Shown here: piece by piece, positions 24,119-31,375 of the stretch
Layout of the letters: the number at the start of each line of letters is the position of its first letter
Position numbering within the stretch: the stretch's first letter is position 1
NCBI GenBank assembly: GCA_902774155.1
Contig: CACYHF010000008.1
Location: forward strand, 23,249 to 87,248
Length of the DNA: 64,000 nt
Reading direction: 5' to 3'
From: an uncultured Bacteroidia bacterium
GTDB lineage: Bacteria > Bacteroidota > Bacteroidia > Bacteroidales > UBA932
Program-made: the position numbers and the translations under genes
The notes under the pieces: generated by a model
What the model was told of the DNA's origin: nothing
Databases searched by the model: none
Seen by the model: only the letters and a program-made list of their open reading frames with translations

Positions 24119-24772
24119 ATGAAAAAACTTTTCCTGACCCTTACCCTGGCGCTGCTCACCTTTACTGCGGCGCACGCACAGTTTGGCATCATCGGTGGTT
24201 TCACCTCTTCTTCCACCAAGCTTCCCAACGGGACCAACTGGTCGGCCGAGGTTAAGAACGCTGCCCTCTGGCACGCCGGCGTGGCTTATAAGATCGGGAT
24301 GGGCCCGTTCTTCACCCTGCAGCCGCAGCTGGTCTATCAGACCAAGGGCTCCCAGGTGAACGATGGCCTCAGGGACCTCAAGTCGCAGGCCGGTTTCGTG
24401 GAATTGGAGCTGAGCGCCCAGCTGGGTCTGGACCTGCTCGCTGTTCGTCCCTTTATTATGCTGGAGCCTTTTATCGGCTATGATGTTACTCCCGGTGAGC
24501 GCCTCAACGGAGGCATTACAGGCGCGACCAGCGATGAAATTAACAAATACCTGAGAGATGCCAAGAACAAATTCGAGGTAGGTTTCGGCGTGGGTGGCGG
24601 TATCGAAGTGATGCGCCACGTCCAGGTTTCCGTGCAGTGGTTTATGAACGCAGGCAAACTGTTCAATGAGGACAAGCTGGCGGCCGATACCATTTTGAAG
24701 ACCGTCGCTTCCAACTACAAGGACATTAAGAACTATCAGGGTCTCAAGGTGACTGTCGGCATCTTCTTCTAA
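24119..24772 (+). CDS. Outer-membrane beta-barrel protein (porin/PorT-like family)
   Basis: A 217-residue exported protein with a signal peptide (MKKLFLTLTLALLTFTAAHA) followed by alternating hydrophobic strands typical of small eight-stranded outer-membrane barrels, starting with QFGIIGGFTSSSTKL and ending in an aromatic residue (LKVTVGIFF), the usual BAM signal. GPFFTLQPQLVYQTKGSQV is the kind of strand seen in Bacteroidota outer-membrane beta-barrel (OMP_b-brl) families. Function unknown; no catalytic residues seen. Its stop overlaps the next start by 1 nt. Confidence 0.78.
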   Translation: MKKLFLTLTLALLTFTAAHAQFGIIGGFTSSSTKLPNGTNWSAEVKNAALWHAGVAYKIGMGPFFTLQPQLVYQTKGSQVNDGLRDLKSQAGFVELELSAQLGLDLLAVRPFIMLEPFIGYDVTPGERLNGGITGATSDEINKYLRDAKNKFEVGFGVGGGIEVMRHVQVSVQWFMNAGKLFNEDKLAADTILKTVASNYKDIKNYQGLKVTVGIFF

Positions 24773-25302
24773 TGGGAAAGAAGGTGGTGATATTCTGCGC
24801 TTCGAGCAATACCATTGACCCGAAGTACAATCAGGCTGCCCGCCAGTTGGTGAGCGGCCTGCATACGTTGGGATACGATGTGGTTTCCGGCGGCGGCGCG
24901 CGTGGCACCATGGGTGCCATCACCGGCGAATCCGTTCGCGTGGGCGGCCGGCATATTGCCGTACTGCCGCGTTTTATGGCGGGACTGGAGCATCCGGAAG
25001 TGAAGGAGCACGTGTGGACGGACACGATGTCGTCCCGCAAGGAAGCTATGCGGAAAGACACCGTGGCAGCCATCGCCCTGCCCGGCGGCATCGGCACCCT
25101 GGATGAACTTATGGAAACCCACGTGTTGCGCAAATTGCACAAGTACGAAGGAGATATCTATGCCCTGAACCTGGACGGTTTCTATAATCCGCTCAAGGAC
25201 TTGCTGGCTCATTTTGCCAAGACCAACATGACGGCGCAGCAGGATATCGACCTCATTCGTTTTCCGGAAACAGTAGAAGACCTTTTGGCATACTTCAAGT
25301 AA
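24772..25302 (+). CDS. LOG-family protein (cytokinin riboside 5'-monophosphate phosphoribohydrolase-like)
   Basis: A 176-residue Rossmann-like protein of the LOG/TIGR00730 family, members of which release nucleobases from nucleoside 5'-monophosphates. The signature PGGIGTLDELMET is intact, as is the glycine loop SGGGARGTMGAI and SRKEAMRKD containing the catalytic-region Arg. In most relatives the glycine loop is GGGxxGLMG; here Thr replaces Leu. The physiological substrate in bacteria is not settled. Old annotations as lysine decarboxylase are wrong for this family. It starts in the stop of the barrel gene and is followed directly by the prenyl synthase. Confidence 0.88.
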   Translation: MGKKVVIFCASSNTIDPKYNQAARQLVSGLHTLGYDVVSGGGARGTMGAITGESVRVGGRHIAVLPRFMAGLEHPEVKEHVWTDTMSSRKEAMRKDTVAAIALPGGIGTLDELMETHVLRKLHKYEGDIYALNLDGFYNPLKDLLAHFAKTNMTAQQDIDLIRFPETVEDLLAYFK

Positions 25303-26283
25303 GTGGAAATCAAAGAAATCCATACCTTCCTGCAGGACGGGCTGGCCCGCGTGGAGGCGCAGATCGATGCGTCGCTGCGCTCGGATATCCCGCTGCTGGA
25401 CGCGACCAATCGCGGGCTGCGGGAACACCCTGGCAAAATGCTTCGGCCTATGCTGGCGTTGCTGGTGAGCGGTGCGTTGGGGAAGAAGACGCCGGACACG
25501 TATCGCTTTGCGGCGTCGGTGGAGTTGTTGCACAATGCCACCCTGTTGCACGACGATGTAGTGGATGGCGCGGCTTGCCGCCGGGGACTTCCCACCGTTT
25601 TTTCCCAGCTGGGCGCCAGCCCTGCCGTGCTTATGGGCGACTACTGGCTGGTGGCCTGCCTGAAATTGATCCTGGGCGCAGAAAAACATATCCTGCAGGT
25701 GCTGGAACTGTTCTCCAATACGCTGGGGCACCTGACGGAAGGGGAATTGCTGCAATTGGAAAAGACCACCCGGGCCGATACTACGCAGGCCGATTATCTG
25801 CGGATTGTCTACGGAAAAACGGCGTCGTTGTTCGAGACTGCGGCCCTGTCGGCCGCTATCTCAGTGGATGCTACGGAGACACTGTGCCGGGCGGCGGGGG
25901 ATTTCGCCCGCCGGGTGGGAATTGCCTTCCAGATTAAGGACGATATTTTCGACTATAGCGAACCTTCGGCCACCCTGGGAAAGCCTGTGGGCATTGACTT
26001 GAAGGAACAAAAAATAACCCAGCCGCTGCTCTGTGCGCTGGAAACGGTTCCGCCTCAGGAGGCCGAAGCCGTCCGCGCCCAGGTGGCCCGTCTGGCCGAG
26101 CATCCCGAAGGGGAGGCGGAGATCCGTGCTTTCGTCCGGGCCAAGGACGGAATGGCGCGTGCCGCCCGGGTGATGGACCAGTATATCAACGAAGCCCTGG
26201 CCTGTCTGGAAGCTTTCCCGGCATCGGCCGAAAAAGAATACCTGGCGGCGCTGGCCCGCTATGTGGGAGACCGGACGATATGA
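25303..26283 (+). CDS. ispB: Polyprenyl (long-chain) diphosphate synthase
   Basis: Makes the isoprenoid tail of menaquinone by condensing isopentenyl diphosphate units onto an allylic primer. The 326-residue all-helical enzyme has both Asp-rich motifs: first DDxxD in LLHDDVVDGAACRRG (about residues 85-99) and second in FQIKDDIFDYSE, with GKPVGIDLKEQKIT after it. The start is GTG at 25303, directly after the LOG stop; no ATG is near. The residue set before the first DDxxD (VELLHNATLLHDD) suits a long-chain product but chain length cannot be fixed. It overlaps holB by 4 nt. Confidence 0.9.
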   Translation: MEIKEIHTFLQDGLARVEAQIDASLRSDIPLLDATNRGLREHPGKMLRPMLALLVSGALGKKTPDTYRFAASVELLHNATLLHDDVVDGAACRRGLPTVFSQLGASPAVLMGDYWLVACLKLILGAEKHILQVLELFSNTLGHLTEGELLQLEKTTRADTTQADYLRIVYGKTASLFETAALSAAISVDATETLCRAAGDFARRVGIAFQIKDDIFDYSEPSATLGKPVGIDLKEQKITQPLLCALETVPPQEAEAVRAQVARLAEHPEGEAEIRAFVRAKDGMARAARVMDQYINEALACLEAFPASAEKEYLAALARYVGDRTI

Positions 26284-27254
26284 TGGTGTATGGGAATACG
26301 GAAGTGGTGAATGCCCTCCATCAGATGGTGGAAAGCGGGCGTGTGCCGCACGCCCTGCTCCTGCACGAGGACGACGGCGGCGGCGCTTTTCCGCTGGTGC
26401 TGCAATTTCTGGAGGAACTCTACGGCGGGAATCCGCGCGTGGGGAAGCTCATCCACCCGGATATCCACTTCGTTTTCCCGGTAGCGGGATCCGACAAACC
26501 CGTCTCGCTGCAGTATATGGGCCCGTTTCGGCAGTTGTTGCTAGAGAACCCGTATTTCTTTGAGAATGAGCTGTATACGTCCATCGGCATAGAGGGGAAA
26601 CAGAGCAATATCTCCGTGAATGAAGCGCGAAGCATCCTGGAGCGCCTGTCGCTGAGCGCCGTGGAGGGCGGTTACCGGACGGTGGTCCTGTATTTGCCGG
26701 AAAAGATGAACGCCCAGGCGGCCAATGCGCTGCTGAAAATGGTGGAAGAACCGCCGCAGAAGACGCTGTTCATCCTGATTACCCACGCCCCGGAAAAGGT
26801 GCTGGTGACCATCGCTTCCCGCTGCCTGCACCTGCGTGTGCAGCCTTTGTCGCCGGAAGCGGAACGCGAAGTACACGCCAAGGAGGCCGCCGGCCAGAGC
26901 GTGCTCACGGACCTCTTCCACGACTTGCTGGAAGCCCTCCTGGCGCGCGACCTGCTCAAGGCCCTGGAAACGGGGGAGGCCGTGGCCGATTTGAAAGTGC
27001 GGGAGCAGCAGAAAAGCTTCTGCCGGCTGGCTTCGGAAGACCTTCGGCGCATCTTCCTGCTGCAGAAAATGCCCACCCTGGCCCGGGTTCCGGAAGAGGA
27101 AGAAGACTTTTACCGAAAGATGGCCGCGGCGCTGAAGCCTTCGTTCCCGCGTCGGGGGATGGCCGTCCTGGACCGCGCCCTGCTCCTGCTGGAGCGCAAT
27201 GTGAACCAGAAAATCCTTTTCACCGATATGGTGAACAGGCTTTATATGTTATGA
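26280..27254 (+). CDS. holB: DNA polymerase III delta' subunit, degenerate P-loop
   Basis: Clamp-loader delta' subunit of the replisome. The 324-residue protein has the conserved MNAQAANALLKMVEEPP helix (about residues 141-157) and the sensor/SRC motif VTIASRCLHL. The position expected for the Walker A loop reads LLLHEDDGGGAFPL, without the GKT/S lysine, and the four zinc-binding cysteines of gamma/delta' proteins are absent. Delta' is naturally a non-ATPase, so loss of the P-loop fits, but the loss is extreme. It precedes ricT, as usual in Bacteroidales. Confidence 0.85.
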   Translation: MMVYGNTEVVNALHQMVESGRVPHALLLHEDDGGGAFPLVLQFLEELYGGNPRVGKLIHPDIHFVFPVAGSDKPVSLQYMGPFRQLLLENPYFFENELYTSIGIEGKQSNISVNEARSILERLSLSAVEGGYRTVVLYLPEKMNAQAANALLKMVEEPPQKTLFILITHAPEKVLVTIASRCLHLRVQPLSPEAEREVHAKEAAGQSVLTDLFHDLLEALLARDLLKALETGEAVADLKVREQQKSFCRLASEDLRRIFLLQKMPTLARVPEEEEDFYRKMAAALKPSFPRRGMAVLDRALLLLERNVNQKILFTDMVNRLYML

Positions 27255-27256
27255 TA

Positions 27257-27304
27257 ACCCCCTAATAAGTCCCTCCCCCGAGGGGAGGGGTTTCGGGAGG
27301 GGGT
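27257..27304 (+). terminator. G/C-rich nested hairpin between holB and ricT
   Basis: Inner arms CCCTCCCC (27271-27278) and GGGGAGGG (27282-27289) with a CGA loop; outer arms ACCCCCT (27257-27263) and AGGGGGT (27298-27304). The inner stem is followed by GTTTCGGG, so the U-tract is weak. It may attenuate rather than stop transcription into ricT. Confidence 0.55.
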
Positions 27305-27333
27305 AACGTCGATTATTTAATATTCAATTGAAT

Positions 27334-28482
27334 ATGGAATATTCAAATGAATCCATCCAGTTTGACTGTTTCCGCGGATGCACCGTGGTCACAGACGAAG
27401 CCACCGGCGAGCGGGACATCCGCTACCGCCAGGGCTGCTGCAAGCTGGAGGTTTATGATACCCTCAAGGGAATTGCCCAGGAACAGTTTGACAATTATTT
27501 CGAGGTTCGCTTCAAAAACACCCGGAAGGCCATTTACGTGAACGCCTCCGGGCAAAGCATCAAGACCGGCGACCTGGTGGTGGTGGAAGCCGCCAACGGG
27601 CACGACCTGGGCATCGTGACCCTGGAAGGCGCAGCCGTGGGTCGGCAGATGAAGTGCAAGGGGGTGGATCCCGCCACGCAGGAACTGCGGAAAATCTACC
27701 GCAAGGCCCGCCCCTTCGACATCCAGCGCTGGCAGGACGCCATTGCCCGGGAGCAGGAAACCATGATCCGCGCCCGCGTGCTGGCCGCTAACTTGGGCTT
27801 GGAAATGAAAATCGGCGACGTGGAATTCCAGGGCGACGGCACCAAGGCCATCTTCTATTACATCGCCGATGGCCGCGTGGACTTCCGCCAGCTCATCAAG
27901 GATTTCGCCGAGGAGTTCCATATCCGGGTGGAGATGAAGCAGATCGGCGCCCGACAGGAAGCCGGCCTCATCGGCGGCCTGGGCGTTTGCGGCCGGGAAC
28001 TGTGCTGCGCCAATTACATCACGGAGTTCAAGTCCATCACCACATCGGCCGCCCGCACGCAGGACCTGTCGCTGAATCCGCAGAAACTGGCGGGCCAGTG
28101 CGGCAAGCTCAAATGCTGCCTCAATTACGAAGTGGCCGCTTATCTGGACGCCCATTCGCGCATTCCGCGGGTGAGTGAACCGCTGGAGTTCCAGGACGGA
28201 CAGGCCTGGCTGGTGAAGACGGATATCCTGGCCGAAAAACTCTACTTCTCCTATGAGAAAGGCTCTCTGACCCAGACGTTTGCCCTGTCGGCCGATGAAG
28301 TGCGGGACATCCAGTCGATGAACCGCCGCGGGGAGAAGCCGCAGACGCTCAAGCAGGAGGTGGTGGCTACGCCGGAGTTCATCGACGCCGTGGGTGACGA
28401 TGCCATCAACCGCTTCGACCAGGAGAAGAAAAAACGGCGCAAGAAGAACAGGTCCAAGAAGAAAAACCAGAAGGTTGAGTAA
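27334..28482 (+). CDS. ricT: PSP1-domain Fe-S protein RicT (YaaT)
   Basis: A 382-residue protein of the RicT/YaaT family; in Bacillus the RicAFT complex binds Fe-S clusters and stimulates RNase Y-dependent RNA processing. The PSP1 core (PFDIQRWQDAIAREQETM, then IGARQEAGLIGGLGVCGREL) and the cysteine clusters VCGRELCCANY and QCGKLKCCLNYE are intact. The tail is very Lys/Arg-rich, suggesting nucleic-acid contact. The frame opens at a TTG (27328), but the ATG at 27334 (MEYSNESIQFDCF) is the better start. gldH, the usual Bacteroidales downstream neighbour, is missing here; trmB follows instead. Confidence 0.9.
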   Translation: MEYSNESIQFDCFRGCTVVTDEATGERDIRYRQGCCKLEVYDTLKGIAQEQFDNYFEVRFKNTRKAIYVNASGQSIKTGDLVVVEAANGHDLGIVTLEGAAVGRQMKCKGVDPATQELRKIYRKARPFDIQRWQDAIAREQETMIRARVLAANLGLEMKIGDVEFQGDGTKAIFYYIADGRVDFRQLIKDFAEEFHIRVEMKQIGARQEAGLIGGLGVCGRELCCANYITEFKSITTSAARTQDLSLNPQKLAGQCGKLKCCLNYEVAAYLDAHSRIPRVSEPLEFQDGQAWLVKTDILAEKLYFSYEKGSLTQTFALSADEVRDIQSMNRRGEKPQTLKQEVVATPEFIDAVGDDAINRFDQEKKKRRKKNRSKKKNQKVE

Positions 28483-28490
28483 CTCCCCAC

Positions 28491-28548
28491 GGCCGAAAAA
28501 AATTTATTTTCCGTGCGGTAGCCCGGAAAACCAAATTTTCTTTCGGCC
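28491..28548. repeat. Long nested inverted repeat between ricT and trmB
   Basis: Outer arms GGCCGAAA (28491-28498) and TTTCGGCC (28541-28548), then AAATTT at 28500-28505 with AAATTT at 28533-28538, and TTTTCCG (28507-28513) with CGGAAAA (28524-28530). It could fold into one long stem and act as a terminator or RNA element; its order of elements resembles 10493-10538. Confidence 0.6.
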
Positions 28549-28577
28549 AACACGAAGCCAACGCACAGTAAATTGTT

Positions 28578-29384
28578 ATGGGTCACGGAAAGCTGAAGAA
28601 ATTTGCCGAGAACGAGACGTTCCGCTGCCTGCTGCAGCCGGACGCGTTGCAGGTACTGGCGGCCAAGGAGCCCGGCAGCAAGGCGCTCCGCCTGTGCGAC
28701 CATCCCATCAAAGGCCGCTGGGGGGCCGAAATGTTCGGCAACGATCATCCCATCGTGCTGGAATTGGGCTGCGGCAAGGGGGATTACACCATTGCCCTGG
28801 CCCTGCGCCATCCGGAGATCAACTATATCGGCGTGGATATCAAGGGGGCCCGGTTGTGGAAGGGCGCCAAGTATGCCACGGAGAATACTTTGCCCAATGT
28901 GGCTTTTCTGCGCACGCGCATCGAGTTCATCGAGGCGTTTTTCGGCCCGGAGGAAGTATCCGAAATCTGGCTCACTTTTTCCGATCCGCAGCTCCGCGGC
29001 AGTGAGAACAGCCGCCTTTCCTCTCCGCTCTTCCTGGAGCGCTACCGCCAATTCCTCCGGCCCGGCGGCATCATCCACCTGAAAACCGACTCCCGCTATC
29101 TGTACGAATACACCCAGGCCGTCTGCCAAGTGAACCACCTGCCCATCCTTTTCCAAAGTACAGACGTGTATCACGATACTGCTTGTCCGGAGGTGGTTAC
29201 GCAGGTGCAGACGTTCTATGAGAAGATGTTCCTGGAGATGGGGTTGCCCATTACGTATATGGCGTTCTGCATAGACCACGAGGGGCCATTCGTCTTTCCG
29301 GGGGAGGCTTTCGACCACGAGCATTGGCTGGAGGCCGAGGGGCCGCGAAGAAGTTTTTCGCATCAGCCTGCCAAACGGGGATAA
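28578..29384 (+). CDS. trmB: tRNA (guanosine(46)-N7)-methyltransferase
   Basis: SAM-dependent enzyme forming m7G46 in the tRNA variable loop. The 268-residue protein has SAM motif I in VLELGCGKGDYTIALAL (about residues 57-73), the acidic GVDIKGARLWKGAK, and the TrmB-specific WLTFSDPQLRGSENSRL where Asp is catalytic, then PGGIIHLKTDS. It has about 30 more residues at the C terminus than minimal TrmB proteins. The stop codon sits in the loop of its own terminator (29373-29399). Confidence 0.93.
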   Translation: MGHGKLKKFAENETFRCLLQPDALQVLAAKEPGSKALRLCDHPIKGRWGAEMFGNDHPIVLELGCGKGDYTIALALRHPEINYIGVDIKGARLWKGAKYATENTLPNVAFLRTRIEFIEAFFGPEEVSEIWLTFSDPQLRGSENSRLSSPLFLERYRQFLRPGGIIHLKTDSRYLYEYTQAVCQVNHLPILFQSTDVYHDTACPEVVTQVQTFYEKMFLEMGLPITYMAFCIDHEGPFVFPGEAFDHEHWLEAEGPRRSFSHQPAKRG

Positions 29385-29399
29385 TCCCCGTTTTTTTTT
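29373..29399 (+). terminator. Rho-independent terminator embedded in the trmB stop codon
   Basis: AAACGGGGA (29373-29381), loop TAA (which is the trmB stop), TCCCCGTTT (29385-29393), then a run of T to 29399. The stem is a perfect 9 bp. Confidence 0.92.
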
Positions 29400-29400
29400 C

Positions 29401-29408
29401 TATCTTTG
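29401..29408 (+). promoter_or_regulatory. Minus-7 element for the MerR-like gene, abutting the trmB terminator
   Basis: TATCTTTG lies 2 nt after the T-run and 6 nt before the ATG at 29415. The 18-mer CTATCTTTGTACATTATG recurs exactly at the beta-galactosidase start (60634-60651). Confidence 0.8.
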
Positions 29409-29414
29409 TACATT

Positions 29415-29732
29415 ATGGCAAAATTGATTTACACGATGGGCGAAGTAGCGGCAGAGCTGGGCGAAAATGCCTCGGCCATCCGCTATTGGAGCAACTGTTT
29501 CGAGAAATTCATCAGACCCCAGCGCAACGCCAAGGGCAACCGGCTGTACCACCCGGACGATGTAGAAACCCTCAAGCAGATCCAGTATCTCCTGAAGAAC
29601 CAGGGGCTCACGCTGGAGGGTGCCAGACAGCGCCTGACGGAAGACCGCCGCAGTGTGGACAAGCGGGTGAAGGCCATCGGTGCGCTCAAGGAAATCCGGG
29701 CGCAGCTGGTGCAAGTACGCAAGGCCTTATGA
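29415..29732 (+). CDS. MerR-family transcriptional regulator, short form
   Basis: A 105-residue DNA-binding protein with the MerR winged-helix N terminus: YTMGEVAAELGENASAIRYW (residues 5-24) followed by NAKGNRLYHPDDVETLKQIQ and a helical C-terminal arm, with no effector domain. Such short forms are common in Bacteroidota and act as dimers through the helix. A TTG 9 nt upstream is in frame, but it overlaps the minus-7 box, so the ATG at 29415 is chosen. The ATG is 6 nt after that box, predicting a leaderless or nearly leaderless mRNA. It overlaps nif3 by 4 nt. Confidence 0.85.
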   Translation: MAKLIYTMGEVAAELGENASAIRYWSNCFEKFIRPQRNAKGNRLYHPDDVETLKQIQYLLKNQGLTLEGARQRLTEDRRSVDKRVKAIGALKEIRAQLVQVRKAL

Positions 29733-30517
29733 CGGTAGGGGACATTACCGCCGTGCTGGAGCAATTCGCTCCGCTGGGCATCCAGGAGCAGTGGGACAAC
29801 AGCGGGCTGCTGATCGGCAGTCCGTCAGACCCCGTCACGGCCGTCCTGGTGGGCTTCGACTGTACGCCCGAACTCATTGCAGAGGCGGTGGAGGAAGGCT
29901 GCGATATGGTGGTTACCCATCATCCGCTCATCTTCAAGGGGCTCAAGCGCATCAATGCCCAGGATCCCGTGGGGGCCGCCGTTATGCAGGCGGTTCGGCA
30001 CGGTGTGGCCGTGTATGCGGCGCATACCACGGCGGATAAAGTGATTGCCGGCGTCAGCGGTGCCATGGCCCGCCGGCTGGCCCTGAAAAACGTACAGATC
30101 CTGGTTCCGGAGGCCGATGAATGCGTGGGCCTCGGCTGTATCGGCGATTTTCCCAAGCCTATGGACGGCCAGGAAGCCCTTCGCTATGTGAAAGAGCAGT
30201 TCGGCCTGCGCGTGATCCGCAGTTCCAAGCCGCTGGAAACGCCCATCCGGAAGGTGGCCCTGCTGGGTGGCAGCGGCGGTTCGGAGGCCGAAGTAGCCCG
30301 CGCCAAGGGCGCCCAGTTGTACATCACGGCCGATGTGTCCTACCATCAGTTCTTTACGCCGGATGGCTTTATGATTATGGATATCGGCCATTTCGAGAGC
30401 GAAGTGGAGATTGTGGACATCTTGTTGGCACAGATACGGAAAAATTTTCCTACCTTTGCAAGCTACAAAAGTGCCGTACTGGACAGGAGCAACCCTGTCC
30501 ACTACTTTGGGTTGTAA
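29729..30517 (+). CDS. Nif3-like dinuclear metal-centre protein
   Basis: A 262-residue protein of the Nif3/YbgI family, often labelled GTP cyclohydrolase 1 type 2, which assembles as a toroid with a two-metal site. Metal ligands are visible in MVVTHHPLIFKG (about residues 56-67) and near the C terminus in MDIGHFESE. The central insertion found in the longer Bacteroidota and Firmicutes forms (about 360 residues) is missing. The frame can be read back to 29324 through the MerR gene; the ATG at 29729, overlapping the merR stop, is the sensible start. Function in the cell is not established. Confidence 0.88.
   Translation: MTVGDITAVLEQFAPLGIQEQWDNSGLLIGSPSDPVTAVLVGFDCTPELIAEAVEEGCDMVVTHHPLIFKGLKRINAQDPVGAAVMQAVRHGVAVYAAHTTADKVIAGVSGAMARRLALKNVQILVPEADECVGLGCIGDFPKPMDGQEALRYVKEQFGLRVIRSSKPLETPIRKVALLGGSGGSEAEVARAKGAQLYITADVSYHQFFTPDGFMIMDIGHFESEVEIVDILLAQIRKNFPTFASYKSAVLDRSNPVHYFGL
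30451..30458 (+). promoter_or_regulatory. Minus-7 element inside the end of nif3
   Basis: TACCTTTG fits TAnnTTTG and lies 83 nt upstream of the zinc-ribbon gene. It could drive the downstream genes apart from merR-nif3. The match may be fortuitous, since it is within coding DNA. Confidence 0.4.
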
Positions 30518-30541
30518 ATAATAAATCGATTTATACTATTT

Positions 30542-31369
30542 ATGGCAAGTACCAAGAAAACCCCCGCCGCCAGCAAAGTGGAGGCTCCCATCGACAACAG
30601 GGAGACTTTCGTTTCCCTGCAAAAGAACTTCGCGGATTCCGATATGCCCGTAGAGGAAAAACTGAAAACCCTCTATGAACTGCAGGCCGCGGATTCGGAG
30701 ATTGACAAGATCATCCAGCTGCGCGGTGAACTCCCCGCAGAGGTGAGCGCCCTGGAGGCCGAAATCGCCACGCTCAAAGAGCGCAGCGCCGCCATCTCGG
30801 CCGTCATCGACCAGTTCAACCGCAACATCGCCGATGCCAAGCTCTCCATCGCAGAGCACGAAAGCGTGATTGAGAAATACCAGCGCCAGCTGGACACCAT
30901 CCAGAACTCCCGCGAGTACGACTCCCTGAACAAGGAGATCGAAAACCAGGAGCTCCTGCGTCAGATTGATGAGAAGACCATCAACGACTCCCGCTATGAG
31001 ATTGGTGCCAAGAAGGCCGAACTGGACGAAATCAAGGACCGCCTGACCATCCGCAACGAGGACCTGAAGGCCAAGAAGGCCGAACTGGAGACCATCGTGG
31101 AAGAGACCGCCAAGGAGGAAGCCGTGCTGCGTGAGCGCCGCGACGCCTGCGCCGCCAAGATCGACAACCGTACCATGAGCGCCTATGAGCGCATCCGTGC
31201 CAGCGTGAACAACCACCTGGCCGTGGTAGGTATCTATAACGGAGATTCCTGCGGCGGTTGCTTCAACACCATCACGCCCCAGCGCCGCGTGGAAATCGCC
31301 TCCAACCGCAAGCTCATCATCTGCGAGCACTGCGGCCGCATCATCATCAATCCGGATTTCGAGCAGTAG
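30542..31369 (+). CDS. Coiled-coil protein with C4 zinc ribbon (CT398/COG1579-like)
   Basis: A 275-residue soluble protein. Residues about 25-205 are a long antiparallel coiled coil rich in Glu, Lys and Ala; residues 235-275 hold the zinc ribbon with CGGC (in DSCGGCFNTI) and CEHC (in IICEHCGRIII). This is the COG1579/CT398 family; proposed roles include nucleic-acid or flagellar-related scaffolding elsewhere, but nothing is proven for Bacteroidota. A Pro/Ala/Thr-rich N terminus (STKKTPAASKV) precedes the coil. It lies 6 nt upstream of dnaB, suggesting joint transcription with replication genes. Confidence 0.85.
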   Translation: MASTKKTPAASKVEAPIDNRETFVSLQKNFADSDMPVEEKLKTLYELQAADSEIDKIIQLRGELPAEVSALEAEIATLKERSAAISAVIDQFNRNIADAKLSIAEHESVIEKYQRQLDTIQNSREYDSLNKEIENQELLRQIDEKTINDSRYEIGAKKAELDEIKDRLTIRNEDLKAKKAELETIVEETAKEEAVLRERRDACAAKIDNRTMSAYERIRASVNNHLAVVGIYNGDSCGGCFNTITPQRRVEIASNRKLIICEHCGRIIINPDFEQ

Positions 31370-31375
31370 ACCTTT

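Noticed and set aside
29324-29728. Extension of the Nif3-like protein back through the MerR-like gene
   Set aside because: The MerR gene has its own promoter and clear HTH; the Nif3 family begins near MTVGDITAVLEQF at 29729.
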